64,000 bases of DNA from an uncultured Cytophagales bacterium (GTDB lineage: Bacteria; Bacteroidota; Bacteroidia; Cytophagales; Thermonemataceae), in the NCBI GenBank assembly GCA_937911505.1, contig CALEMF010000081.1, positions 41,482-105,481 on the forward strand. The letters are read 5' to 3'. The position numbers and the translations under genes are program-made. The notes under the pieces are model-generated. The model was not told the origin of the DNA. It saw nothing but the letters and a program-made list of their open reading frames with translations, and did no database searches. Below are positions 26,356-35,884 of this stretch, one piece after another. How positions within the stretch are numbered: the first letter of the stretch is position 1; each line of letters begins with the position of its first letter.

Positions 26356-28221
26356 TTATTTATTCAAAGGGTCTGCTTGTTTGTAGCATTCCTTTATCTG
26401 TTCGATTGTCAAGAGGTATATTTGAGAAAACGCTGGTCTATCATCTGAGTATCCTGTAATTTTCTGTTTATGCTCTTTGATCCATTCAATAGCAACGTCT
26501 ACAATCTGTTTATTTGCTTTGGCATGTCCAGAATCGCCTGAAACATCTTGTACCATTCCTGCTAACTCTAGTCTAGGTTCTGTTGCAAAAATGATTTGTG
26601 AAAGTTTTGCATGGAATTCACGTTTTTCATTATCCCATTTTTCAAATGCTGCTGGCATGTACTTTTGCTCAATGCTGTGTCTACCTTCGTGCGCAAGAAG
26701 TGAAGCTTCTACTCTATATTGCTCATACTTCGACAAAAAGGCTAATTTTAATGCTTGTCCTGATAAACCAATAGAGGAAAGGCTGTCATACAAATCGCGT
26801 AAGGCCTCAAGTTTTAATAGTACAGCTAGCCCCTCGGCTAATTCGAGCTGACTTGTAGCGGAACTATTCAAAAACGTACGGATCGTTTTTTCTACCTTTT
26901 GTTTTTCTGTCGAGTCCGTCATCATTTTCCACGCAGTGAAAGGCCCATTCAAATAAACTTCTCTCACACGTATAATTTCATTGTCGGTAGCCCATCCGCC
27001 AATAGCCTTGTCTTCCCAAAACCAACTTGAAAAGCCATTTGAAATCATCATGTCTACTTGTGTGTAGGTAAATTCTGGCTGATAACCATACTGCTCGACT
27101 TTCGCTTTTTCTTGATTTACGGTGTGGCCAAGACACAAAACATAGCCATTGTAGTTGCCTGTACTGCCAGTAAAACCTCTTGCTCCAAAATGCTTTTCGG
27201 TTTCACTTAAGAAGTCACTTTCGCTGTATTCTTTATTGTTTGTAAAAGAGAGTTTCTGCCAAAGCTCTTTTCTTTTGTCGTTTAGCCACACTATATAGGT
27301 AGGTTCCTCTGCCTGCTCGATGGCGATCAAGCGATAATATTCATTAGTTCCTTCTTCTATTTCTTTTAAATAGCGAGCATAGGTAATAATATCTTTGGTT
27401 TCTTGATTGTAGGCTGACGCATTATTATTTTTTTGGATGTAAGCTGGAATAAATTCATAGAACCTCGATGATGCTAAGGCATCAATCAAGATTGCTTGTG
27501 CTGAGACTGTTAATTTATCTCCTTGCCAATTTTGGCAAACCTGATTTAGCTTCTTTGCTGAACTGGATAAATAGGGAGAAATATTTTTGATGTCTTGTAT
27601 TTGGAAATAGGATTGCCAAGCTTTTAAGACATTTTTGCCATCGTTATTTAAAAGAGCGATACCCAACAGTAGTTTAGAGGGTGCTGGCAGGCCAGCATTT
27701 GTATTTAAAACGGTTGAAAGGAGCGTTGAAGCCTCTAAAAGTAAATTGGTGTTAAGAGCCGTTTTTTTCTCTAATTGATCTTTAGAGATCTCATACACAA
27801 TGCGCGCGTATGCTGTGTTTGCTCTCATTACTTCGTTTTCAGACTTGGCCAACTCTCTGGCTTTTAGGGCAGCCTTGAGCGCTTTATCAAAATATTGAGC
27901 TTCTCTTTCGATTCTAGTAGCAAGCATCCAAGTATCATATTCTGCGTCGCCTAGGGAAGCGGCTTTTATTAATCGCCTTTTTGCTAAGGCATGATTTTGA
28001 TAATATTTCCAATCTTGATGCGCTAGTTTTCTTAATACCTCACATTTCTGTTCGTCCTGTAGCGTATCTATTGCAAGAATTGCTTCTAGTATTTTATGTG
28101 ACTTTTTTAGATCAAATTGGTCATAGGCTACATTCGCTAATTCGACTGTTTGTTCAGGTTGCTGAGCTTCTGTACAGGCTGAGAATAAAACTAATATTAT
28201 TAAAAGTAGAATTTGCTTCAT
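26356..28221 (-). CDS. Lipoprotein with TPR-like half and HExxH motif
   Basis: 621 residues. Lipoprotein signal ending at Cys16 (VLFSAC). Residues 25-260 are tandem amphipathic helices (AKRRLIKAASLGDAEYDTWM, KALKAALKARELAKS), a TPR-like solenoid. The C-terminal half holds LLAHEGRHSIEQKYM, a HExxH motif near residue 510, followed by ELAGMVQDVSGDSGHAKAN, which could supply a third ligand. It may be a gluzincin-like or catalytically odd metallopeptidase on the cell surface. I do not recognise a named family. The convergent S41 gene is 124 bp away. Confidence 0.72.
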   Translation of the reverse strand: MKQILLLIILVLFSACTEAQQPEQTVELANVAYDQFDLKKSHKILEAILAIDTLQDEQKCEVLRKLAHQDWKYYQNHALAKRRLIKAASLGDAEYDTWMLATRIEREAQYFDKALKAALKARELAKSENEVMRANTAYARIVYEISKDQLEKKTALNTNLLLEASTLLSTVLNTNAGLPAPSKLLLGIALLNNDGKNVLKAWQSYFQIQDIKNISPYLSSSAKKLNQVCQNWQGDKLTVSAQAILIDALASSRFYEFIPAYIQKNNNASAYNQETKDIITYARYLKEIEEGTNEYYRLIAIEQAEEPTYIVWLNDKRKELWQKLSFTNNKEYSESDFLSETEKHFGARGFTGSTGNYNGYVLCLGHTVNQEKAKVEQYGYQPEFTYTQVDMMISNGFSSWFWEDKAIGGWATDNEIIRVREVYLNGPFTAWKMMTDSTEKQKVEKTIRTFLNSSATSQLELAEGLAVLLKLEALRDLYDSLSSIGLSGQALKLAFLSKYEQYRVEASLLAHEGRHSIEQKYMPAAFEKWDNEKREFHAKLSQIIFATEPRLELAGMVQDVSGDSGHAKANKQIVDVAIEWIKEHKQKITGYSDDRPAFSQIYLLTIEQIKECYKQADPLNK

Positions 28222-28357
28222 GATTGGTATTTATCATATTTACTGGTGGTATCAGCTATGAGTAGCCTGCAAGGGTGCTCAACTGTGTAGGTATATACCC
28301 AGTGGAGAACTCCACAGAAGTTTCTCGAAGTAGGCAAGCGTGCAATTATTTGCTGTT

Positions 28358-29269
28358 TTATTTTTTTAATTCATCAATGATTGCAGTACTTACCCAGTAG
28401 ATGTCTTTATTACTTGTGTAGAAGAAGTACTTGCCATCTTTGCTAACAAACGGACATAGTTCGTGCTTGTCACTGTTGATCGCTTTTCCCATATTTTTGG
28501 ACTTGGTCCAAGAGCCATCAGATTGCTTGAAGCTGATGTACAAATCTCCCTCTCCCAAGCCTTCTTCTCTGTTAGCACAAAAGATGATGTATGATTCTTT
28601 TGGATCAATGAAAACATCTGCTTCGTAACTTGGCGTATTAATCGATTCGCTCAGTAGAACTGCTTTCTGAAATTCTCCATCAATACTTTTAGAAGCGTAG
28701 ATATCGAAGTCATACTTTCGTTCCTTAGGTGCTTGCACGTTAGAGGAAAAATACATGGTGCCTGTTTGTGAAAACGAGATGTAGTATTCATCGCGCGCTG
28801 AATTAATATTTGGGCCTGCGTTGATGGGTTCAGACCATCCCTTTTTCTTCCTTTCTACATACCAAATGTCGTAGTCCTCTTTGGCACCTGGGCCGTCTAA
28901 GGCTTTTTTCGATATAAAATACAATCTCTTTTCATCGGGGGAAAGAAACGGATCGTTATACCCATATTCTTCGTCAGACAAGAGAACTGTGGGCTTACTC
29001 CATTCATTTCCTACTAGCTTCGAATACCTTATTTCTGCTCTTCCGTTGATGTCTACCCCATAAAAAAATTCTGTTGCTTCTTTGTTAAATACTGATCCGA
29101 ACTCATATTCATTTTTATCAGAGATAAGATCGGGCGCAAATATTTCAGGTGTCGAGGAGGGCGGTGTTTGTTTTAGGTATTGTAAACGCTCCTCTGTTTT
29201 TTGAGAGAAGCTTGTGTTTGCCATTAAAACTAGTAGAAGTAAAAGAAGGATTTTAGTATTGATATACAT
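28358..29269 (-). CDS. Exported PD40 (TolB-like) beta-propeller protein
   Basis: 303 residues with a signal peptide ending NTSFS. At least four PD40-type blades with the pattern sxDgkxLyFxS: FLSPDEKRLYFISKKALDGP, ISFSQTGTMYFSSN, FIDPKESYIIFCANREE and PFVSKDGKYFFYTSNKD. Such propellers are common in Bacteroidota outer-membrane-associated OmpA/peptidase contexts and bind proteins or glycans. No peptidase or OmpA domain is attached, so it is probably a stand-alone binding protein. It lies 82 bp downstream of the Ntn hydrolase gene on the same strand. Confidence 0.85.
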   Translation of the reverse strand: MYINTKILLLLLLVLMANTSFSQKTEERLQYLKQTPPSSTPEIFAPDLISDKNEYEFGSVFNKEATEFFYGVDINGRAEIRYSKLVGNEWSKPTVLLSDEEYGYNDPFLSPDEKRLYFISKKALDGPGAKEDYDIWYVERKKKGWSEPINAGPNINSARDEYYISFSQTGTMYFSSNVQAPKERKYDFDIYASKSIDGEFQKAVLLSESINTPSYEADVFIDPKESYIIFCANREEGLGEGDLYISFKQSDGSWTKSKNMGKAINSDKHELCPFVSKDGKYFFYTSNKDIYWVSTAIIDELKK

Positions 29270-29351
29270 AATTAATGATTTTGGTTGATTGTAGAAGGCA
29301 GCAGGTGCAGTATGGTATAAAAGCTGACAGATTTATCATTATTCGGTTAAG

Positions 29352-30626
29352 CTACTCCATTGCTTTAACTTTGTCTAGGGTATTGGTCGCTCGTTTTTCT
29401 TCCCACGAATCCTCTTTTGCAGCAGCGATTGCTTTTTCGTAATGGTTTATGGAAGCTTCTTTGTTGGTCAATACCATATGAATGTATCCTAACATTTCGT
29501 GAAAATGAAAATCACTCGCTTTTAAATCGTGGGTTTCTATATAATCGAGAAGGTCTAGGGCTTGGAATAGCAACTTATCATTCGATTTCCAAATTGTGTT
29601 GTAGTCATTTAAGAAAGGAATATAGTAGTAATCGAAAGACTGATTGTCATGTGCAATGCGTGCTTTTGCGATCAGCCCATACGGAATCCAAGTCAAGTCT
29701 TCTTTAATTCTATCAGCTTTTTCTGGATAATCTTTTACAAACTGCTTGAATAGTTTGACCCCTGTTTCTAGTCCACTTTGCTCGAATTCATCGAGCATCT
29801 TATTATAAAAATAAGCATCCTCTGATTTTTGAAAGTTGAATGCTGCAAAGCTTTTCTGTTTAAAATGATCGCCGAGGTTTTTGATGCTAAAGCCTTCTTT
29901 AAGTTCCTCTTTCAAGTCTATTACGAGGGTTTCATTATAATTATGAAACCAATTAATGTAAATCTTTCGGTTTTTGAGGTCATAAACATTAGAATATTGC
30001 GTGGATACTTTTCCTTCCTGATGCACGTCGTCTAATATTTTCCTAAAAAAAGAAACAGAAATATTATCGGTTTCAGCAAGTGCTTTTTCTATTTTATTAT
30101 ACCGTAAGCAATCATAGTTGCTATCTTTTAAATCACATACATTGAAGTTTGTTGTGATTTGATAATCTCCAGTTTTATGTACGATGGTATCAGCATTTAT
30201 AATTACTGACTGTCCTGTTGCATCAGCCAAGAGCATTTGTGAAGCAAATGCTGAGAATGTGTGTTTCTCATAAAGTGCTAAGGCTTCTGCTACATTTTTA
30301 CAAGTAGCTAATATTTCTGCAATTCCTATAAAATCGATTTTACGATTTTCTGATTCAATACGTGGAATGGCTGCGAAGTCGAAGAATAATCCATGTTCAT
30401 TCATTCCGGCTTGTGTTTGCATGTTATTTCGTCCGAAAAAAACAGCACCGTATTTTTCATTGGTTGCTGGAACGAACCACATGTAATGAAAAGAAGTCGA
30501 TCCATCTTCGTTGGCTCCTATAAGTACCTGTCCATTTTTTGAACAAGTAAAGATTGAGCAAGCACTAGCGTGTTGTTGCAGTAATATTCCAAAGAATAAT
30601 AAAATTGAACTTATCATTTTTGCCAT
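29352..30626 (-). CDS. Ntn-hydrolase (linear amide C-N hydrolase-like) with TPR tail
   Basis: 424 residues. Signal peptide, then ASACSIFTCSKNGQVLIGANEDG: Cys23, right after the signal cleavage site, is the expected N-terminal nucleophile of choloylglycine/penicillin V acylase-like enzymes, with NEDG the second conserved motif. NMQTQAGMNEHGLFFDFAAI is also typical. Residues about 270-420 are helical and TPR-like (FHEMLGYIHMVLTNKEASIN). It is predicted to act in the periplasm on an amide; the substrate is unknown. ATG 30626 or 30617 (residue 4) are both possible starts. It is divergent from the permease gene at 30908. Confidence 0.82.
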   Translation of the reverse strand: MAKMISSILLFFGILLQQHASACSIFTCSKNGQVLIGANEDGSTSFHYMWFVPATNEKYGAVFFGRNNMQTQAGMNEHGLFFDFAAIPRIESENRKIDFIGIAEILATCKNVAEALALYEKHTFSAFASQMLLADATGQSVIINADTIVHKTGDYQITTNFNVCDLKDSNYDCLRYNKIEKALAETDNISVSFFRKILDDVHQEGKVSTQYSNVYDLKNRKIYINWFHNYNETLVIDLKEELKEGFSIKNLGDHFKQKSFAAFNFQKSEDAYFYNKMLDEFEQSGLETGVKLFKQFVKDYPEKADRIKEDLTWIPYGLIAKARIAHDNQSFDYYYIPFLNDYNTIWKSNDKLLFQALDLLDYIETHDLKASDFHFHEMLGYIHMVLTNKEASINHYEKAIAAAKEDSWEEKRATNTLDKVKAME

Positions 30627-30907
30627 GGCACTTTTTATTTGTTAACAGGTCAATAACACCCTACCAATTTTTACGCTAGACAGGTAATACACTGATTATC
30701 AATTTTTTTAACATGTGTGGTTGTTCATTTACGGTCAGTAACTGTTTCAATAGAACACAAAAATAGGGCATCATTCCATTACTCTGTAGGTTTAAGTGTT
30801 TAATAATCAAAATTTTACATGTGTGGTCTGAGAGTTGGTAGGTGGTTATTGCGTTAGTATAAATTACGCGCTTCCTTTATAAAACGTAACCCAAAACTGT
30901 AAGTGAC

Positions 30908-33316
30908 ATGTTGAAAAATTACTTTAAGATTGCCTTTCGGAATCTCTGGCGAAACAAAGTCTATTCTTTTTTAAATATTACTGGCTTGGCAATTGGTACT
31001 GCCGTGTGCTTACTGATTCTACTTTTTGTAAGCTATGAACTAAGTTTTGATCATTCTCATAAAAAAGCCGACCGTATTTATCGCTTACACGAAATCACTT
31101 CCTTTGAGGGCCTACCTACGCAGTTGCAAGCACTCACAATGTACCCTATGGCGCCCACCATTACCGAAGAGTACCCAGAAGTAGAAAACTTTGTACGTTT
31201 TACCCGCAATCATAATCTTTTGGTAAAGCAAGGGTCGGCGTTTACTTATATCCCCAAGGGCTATTTTGTAGACTCGACGGTATTCGAGGTATTTGATTTC
31301 CCACTTATACAAGGTGATCCTAAGAAGGCCTTACAGGCACCGAATACAGTGGTGATTACGGCTTCTACCGCACAGCGCTTATTTGGTAAGCGTAATCCCA
31401 TTGGTCAAACCCTGCGCTGTCGGGAAAATGGGGAGTGGTTGGTAAAAGTGACTGGCGTGATGGAAGATTTACCAGGCAATTCTCATCTTCAATTTGACGC
31501 ACTTTTTTCCTTTAGCAGTTTAACGCCTTACTTGGAGGAAAATCAAACGAGTTGGAGGATTACTAACAATTGGGTTTTTACCTATCTTTTGCTTTCTGAA
31601 CAAGCTTCGGTTGCCAAATTGAGAGACGATTTTCCACGACTGCTTGATAAACATGCACAAGAAGGGTTTAATGAGGAATTTCAGATTGATTTGCAGCCAC
31701 TGACTAAGATGCACTTAGATTCTCAAGACATGACACTGGATTGGATGAATGAATATAAATTTGATCGGGGGTATCTACATGTTTTTATAGTGTTGGCGCT
31801 GCTTGTTTTACTCTTAGCCAGTATTAACTTCATCAATCTTTCAACGGCACGTTCTGTCACACGCGCCAAGGAAGTGGGGATTCGTAAAACTATGGGTGCT
31901 TATCGTTGGCAATTAATTTTACAACTGACCAGCGAAGCTATTTTCTATGCCTTTCTAGCTATTATTTTGGCCTCTCTGCTGGTAAGTTTGGTTTTACCTT
32001 TTGTCAGTGAACTTACCCAAAGGACGCTCGTTTTTAATCCTCTTTCTAATCTGCCATTAGGGCTATTCCTAATAGGAATGACTTTTTTTATTGGTATAAG
32101 TGCAGGCATTTATCCCGCTTTATACATCTCTGGCTATCAGCCAGTAAAAGCATTGAAAGGGAAGATGTATACGACCCGTTCCAGATTTTCATTGAGAAAC
32201 GTATTAGTGGTAGGGCAGTTTGCCATTGCCGTAGGGCTTATCATTACCACATTATTGGTAGTGCAGCAACTTAACTACTTACACAATAAAGACATAGGCT
32301 TTAATAAGGAGCAAGTACTTTTGGTCTCGTTAGAGGGCGTAGATGATGCCAATTATGAACCGTTAAAAGCGGAACTTACCAAAAATGCCGCTATTCTAGG
32401 GGTAACGGCGGCTGATCAGCGTTTAGGAGAAAGGGTGAGGCAATTAAGCTGTGAGTATCGTAGTGATACTGCTCAACAGGAATTAGCTTCTTACATCATT
32501 AACGTAGATTACAATTACTTCGATTTTTATGGGATTCAAATGAATCAAGGACGCAGTTTTTCTGAAGCGTTTGCGGATGATGAACAACAAAACTTCATTC
32601 TTAATGAAGCGGCTGTAAAGGCCTTAGGGGGAAATTCAGCCAAGGTAGTGGGGGGTCAATTTGGTTTTAGTTGGCGAGGAGACTTAGGAAATATTGTAGG
32701 AGTCAGTGAGAACTTCAATCATAATTCACTCCATCACGTTGTTGAGCCCTTAGCTTTGATGGTGAATAGGGAATGGGGTTTTTCAGAAATGGCGATACGT
32801 TTAGAAAAGCAAAACATCAACAGTAGTTTACAATACGTTGAAGAGCAATGGAATAAGTTCTTCCCCGGTATACCTATCCGCTATACTTTTATGGATGAAC
32901 ATTTTGAAGCGGTTTATCAGGATGAAAAGCGTATTAGCCAAATAGTAAGTATTTTTACGGTACTGGCTATTATTGTGGCATCCCTTGGGCTTTTTGGGCT
33001 TGCCGCCTTTACGACACAGCAACGTACCAAAGAGATTGGTGTTCGCAAGGTGCTTGGAGCAAGTATTACAAGTATTCTTATCTTAATATTGAGAGACTTT
33101 GTAAAATTAGTGTTGGTTGCGATTATTATTGCTTGTCCGCTCGCTTATTGGTTTATGCAGGAGTGGTTGGCTAGTTTTGCCTTCAGGATTACCATTGGCT
33201 TAGAGGTTTTTGTTGCGGCTGGACTAGGGGCTGTCTTGGTAGCTACTTTTACGGTGCTTTACCATGCTGGCCAAAGTGCGCGTACTAATCCAGTGGAGGT
33301 GTTACGAAATGAGTAA
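30908..33316 (+). CDS. FtsX/MacB-like ABC transporter permease
   Basis: 802 residues, a tandem FtsX permease. N-terminal LKNYFKIAFRNLWRNKVYSF, first membrane helix at about 20-42, then a MacB periplasmic core domain (about 60-250). Helices follow near 290, 345 and 390 (ARAKEVGIRKTMGAYRWQL), with a second core domain (about 440-640) and the final FtsX unit (TKEIGVRKVLGASITSI, three helices). It ends NPVEVLRNE. This is the common Bacteroidota two-module permease; the partner ATPase is not in this window. It probably exports or senses peptides or lipids. It ends in a hairpin at 33345. Confidence 0.95.
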   Translation: MLKNYFKIAFRNLWRNKVYSFLNITGLAIGTAVCLLILLFVSYELSFDHSHKKADRIYRLHEITSFEGLPTQLQALTMYPMAPTITEEYPEVENFVRFTRNHNLLVKQGSAFTYIPKGYFVDSTVFEVFDFPLIQGDPKKALQAPNTVVITASTAQRLFGKRNPIGQTLRCRENGEWLVKVTGVMEDLPGNSHLQFDALFSFSSLTPYLEENQTSWRITNNWVFTYLLLSEQASVAKLRDDFPRLLDKHAQEGFNEEFQIDLQPLTKMHLDSQDMTLDWMNEYKFDRGYLHVFIVLALLVLLLASINFINLSTARSVTRAKEVGIRKTMGAYRWQLILQLTSEAIFYAFLAIILASLLVSLVLPFVSELTQRTLVFNPLSNLPLGLFLIGMTFFIGISAGIYPALYISGYQPVKALKGKMYTTRSRFSLRNVLVVGQFAIAVGLIITTLLVVQQLNYLHNKDIGFNKEQVLLVSLEGVDDANYEPLKAELTKNAAILGVTAADQRLGERVRQLSCEYRSDTAQQELASYIINVDYNYFDFYGIQMNQGRSFSEAFADDEQQNFILNEAAVKALGGNSAKVVGGQFGFSWRGDLGNIVGVSENFNHNSLHHVVEPLALMVNREWGFSEMAIRLEKQNINSSLQYVEEQWNKFFPGIPIRYTFMDEHFEAVYQDEKRISQIVSIFTVLAIIVASLGLFGLAAFTTQQRTKEIGVRKVLGASITSILILILRDFVKLVLVAIIIACPLAYWFMQEWLASFAFRITIGLEVFVAAGLGAVLVATFTVLYHAGQSARTNPVEVLRNE

Positions 33317-33344
33317 AAGATTGATGATAAACTGAGATGTTGCT

Positions 33345-33368
33345 TATTACCAGCTTTTGCTGGTAATA
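33345..33368. terminator. Hairpin between convergent genes
   Basis: TATTACCAGC, loop TTTT, GCTGGTAATA: a perfect 10-bp stem between the stops of the permease (33316, plus) and the SMI1-like gene (33402, minus). A T-run lies about 25 bp further on the plus strand, so termination is likely but not of textbook form. Confidence 0.55.
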
Positions 33369-33401
33369 GGCGCTATATATCATTGGCTGCTGGCGCTTTT
33401 T

Positions 33402-33923
33402 TTATTCATTTTTATTTAATTCTGTTAATAGTTTTTCGAAGTTTTCTGCCATAAACTCCCATTCATCAGCTATTTCGTGGTCCCACAATACTATCTGATA
33501 TTCATTACCAACTTTGTGAGAAGTATCAAAGCACAAGAGCCCCCAATCACTCCAGTTCGCAAAGGGTACTTTTCCTTTATCAATGAGGTATTCTCTCGGA
33601 TATCCATTGAAAATCATGTCACTCAAAGCGTCCTTCCAAGTGTTGATAGGGTGTTCGCAGAATGAGCACTCTCCAATTTGTAATTCATAAAAGTGCTTGT
33701 ATTGCAAAAATCGCTTATAAGAATCTGGTAATTCATATCCAATTAGTTTTTCAAACGCTTTTATTTCTGCCTCAGTGACTGTACTTGGAATTGCTTTCCA
33801 GATCCTCCATTCTTCGTTTTTATTCTGCTTTGGGTCAGCCATTTCCTCGGCCACTTCTACAGGAATTTTATTGAGCCCAATTGCTTCCCAATGTTTTAAA
33901 TTTTCTTCAATTATCCCTTCCAT
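33402..33923 (-). CDS. SMI1/KNR4 family protein
   Basis: 173 residues, cytoplasmic. The SMI1/KNR4 core is clear: AEIKAFEKLIGYELPDSYKR (the E-x-LP-xxYK signature near residues 65-85), FANWSDWGLLCFDT, and NEYQIVLWDHE. The central CSFCEHPINTW gives a Cys pair. Bacterial members are often immunity proteins of polymorphic or contact-dependent toxins. A Fic gene lies 141 bp upstream on the same strand, but a direct toxin-immunity link is only an inference. Confidence 0.88.
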   Translation of the reverse strand: MEGIIEENLKHWEAIGLNKIPVEVAEEMADPKQNKNEEWRIWKAIPSTVTEAEIKAFEKLIGYELPDSYKRFLQYKHFYELQIGECSFCEHPINTWKDALSDMIFNGYPREYLIDKGKVPFANWSDWGLLCFDTSHKVGNEYQIVLWDHEIADEWEFMAENFEKLLTELNKNE

Positions 33924-34064
33924 GTAAAGTGATCTTTTTCTTTTTTAATGACCGCTATTATTACTGTAGAACTCAACAAAATGTAATGATCGTAAGGGCT
34001 GATTTGATAAACGTTGTGTGCTACTGACTTTTCATATAGTTTATTTCAGTTTTACATAGCTAAC

Positions 34065-34622
34065 TTACTCCTCATCGTCTTCTTTCTCATACCCTTCGTA
34101 ATAATAGGATTGCTCAATGCCTTTAAAAATAACTCCTCTATCATTCACCTCATCCGTTAAATGCTCTTTTAGTAAGACACGTAATTCTAAATCATTTATT
34201 GGACTCCGCTCCATGGCTTGTAAGTACAAGACTTTATCTACATACTGCCAGTTTACAACCTTGCCGATTCTATTTTTTAAAAGCATATCTAACCAGATTC
34301 GCATGGCTCTTCCGTTTCCTTCCATAAAGGGGTGAGCGATGTTCATCTCTACGTACTTAGCAACGATTTCTTCAAAATCATCTTCTGGCATTTGATCAAT
34401 CTTTACCAAAACCTCTTTTAAGTAGAGTGCGTTGGCAAATCTAAAGTTGCCTTTAGAAATGTTCCTTTCTCTAATTTTGCCAGCAAACGTGTAAAGCTCA
34501 TTGAATAGGTACTTATGAATTTCTTGTAATCCCTTCGTGGTACCTATTGCTATTTGATCTATGTATCCCGATTCAAACAAGTGATAGGCGTTCTTTAAAC
34601 TACTTTTATCTATGTTTTTCAT
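34065..34622 (-). CDS. Class III Fic family protein (AMPylator, C-terminal inhibitory helix)
   Basis: 185 residues. The Fic motif [12 protein letters not shown] near residues 97-108 contains the catalytic His, the Glu and the anion-binding GNGR, so the active site is intact. The helical bundle before it ([20 protein letters not shown]) carries the flap. The C-terminus has [11 protein letters not shown], matching the [S/T]xxxE[G/N] autoinhibitory motif that defines class III Fic proteins. It would transfer AMP to a target protein and restrain itself until the helix is displaced. A small, possibly broken ORF ends 6 bp upstream. Confidence 0.92.
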   Translation of the reverse strand: MKNIDKSSLKNAYHLFESGYIDQIAIGTTKGLQEIHKYLFNELYTFAGKIRERNISKGNFRFANALYLKEVLVKIDQMPEDDFEEIVAKYVEMNIAHPFMEGNGRAMRIWLDMLLKNRIGKVVNWQYVDKVLYLQAMERSPINDLELRVLLKEHLTDEVNDRGVIFKGIEQSYYYEGYEKEDDEE

Positions 34623-34628
34623 CTTAAC

Positions 34629-34882
34629 CTAAAGATAGCCTAAAGTTATTGCTTGTGGTGTAGTTTCTCTTAAAATATTGCGCGCTGGCCATTCCGCGTT
34701 CTTAATCCCAATTTTTTCTAGTTGATTCATTAATTTCAATATCCTCTTACTCTTAATGTTAGTAAACAAATACACATTACTTTCCAAGTCCATGATAATT
34801 TGCTATTAATAAAGGCTATGAACTTGTCGAGATTAGTCCAGTTTCCAAACGCTCCAACTGTTTCCTGCCCTTGATAATCCAT
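34629..34882 (-). pseudogene. Small ORF pair upstream of fic, possibly one frameshifted gene
   Basis: Two overlapping frames. 34736-34882 starts MDYQGQETVGAFGNWTNLDK then FIAFINSKLS. 34629-34793 reads MDLESNVYLFTNIKSKRILK...KNAEWPARNILRETT and stops 6 bp before fic. A one-base shift near 34793 would join them into about 84 residues. The tight spacing suggests an operon with fic. The fic gene has its own inhibitory motif, and none is seen here. Family not recognised. The remaining stretch to 35063 shows only broken frames. Confidence 0.35.
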
Positions 34883-35063
34883 TGCTATTGCTTATCACGA
34901 TGAGTGAGGTAGTAGTTCAGCTAAGCATAGTAATACTGCACACGGATCACTGCCCTTTCAGTCTTTACCATAGGCAACGCTCTATTTTGGTATAAACCAA
35001 TAGCTCTTTTGTACTTTATCAAAACGATGAAGCAACACTCGGTATCGATATGGATTTTTCGAC

Positions 35064-35594
35064 TTACTCGGGATTGTAGGGTAAAGCTGATTTGTGGACA
35101 ACAATTCGTAATCTTCCGTTAATGTCTTTTACGTACCCTAATGTATATTCGACTTTTACTTCTTCACCATCTGTTTTAGTAAAGTAATAGTTTCCCATCG
35201 CTATGGCCATGTTGCAGGTGTAATTGATGATGCCGCTATTCTCCCAACGTACTTTTACATAAGGGGCAAGTGCAAAACCTTTGTCTTCTGGATAGGTTTC
35301 GTTGCCTGCTACAAAATAGGATAAGGCTGCATCGAAAGTTTCTCTAAACTGATGGTCAGACGCTAAGGTTGGTTTGAACAATACGAGGCTCAGATCGTAG
35401 CCATATAAGTTTTGAATATGCTCTTTGGCAGCCTGTGTGTAGTCTCCTTTTTCTGAAAAAACCTTCCCAATTTTGATAATTCCTTCACCCCATTCTTGTT
35501 GCGCTTGGATAACTTCTGCTTGGGTAATGCATTCTGATGAAAATAACTCAAGTTTATTCTCTTTCATGGTCTGTTGTGTTTTTGTTTTATTCAT
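35064..35594 (-). CDS. NTF2-like protein
   Basis: 176 residues, cytoplasmic. The region AEVIQAQQEWGEGIIKIGKV and the later SYFVAGNETYPEDKGFALAP, ending with GYVKDINGRLRIVVHKSALP, is characteristic of a subgroup of NTF2/SnoaL-like proteins (often misnamed phosphoribosyl-AMP cyclohydrolase) in bacteria and algae. The conserved E-W-G and H-K-S-x-P elements are present. The function is unknown. Two start codons (residue 1 or 10) are possible. Confidence 0.78.
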   Translation of the reverse strand: MNKTKTQQTMKENKLELFSSECITQAEVIQAQQEWGEGIIKIGKVFSEKGDYTQAAKEHIQNLYGYDLSLVLFKPTLASDHQFRETFDAALSYFVAGNETYPEDKGFALAPYVKVRWENSGIINYTCNMAIAMGNYYFTKTDGEEVKVEYTLGYVKDINGRLRIVVHKSALPYNPE

Positions 35595-35884
35595 TAAATT
35601 ATTTGCTTTTCTATTTTAGCTATAGCGCTACACTTCGATTCGCCGCTGAGGTAAGCACACCAAGTCTATTGTTTTCTATAGTGTTTCTCATATATCTTTT
35701 GTCTTTTAATTTCATCGTAAAAGCTTTCGATCTCTCAACTATCCAGAACAATTCGGTTTTCCTTTGATGGCAAAGGTAATAGCGTTGCTAAAAAGTAACC
35801 CTCCTCTTTAAAAGTGCTGTTGATTACTACTTGCATTACAGCTACAATGTAGGAATCGTCAATCACGCGCCAATATAAGTCTTA

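Noticed and set aside
28301..28315. Small hairpin GTGGA-GAAC-TCCAC near the end of the propeller gene
   Set aside because: A five-base stem without a T-run in a suitable place is too weak to call a terminator.
30690..30835. Direct repeat ACATGTGTGGT in the divergent gap upstream of the permease
   Set aside because: Only two short copies about 110 bp apart with no link to promoter boxes; could be chance.
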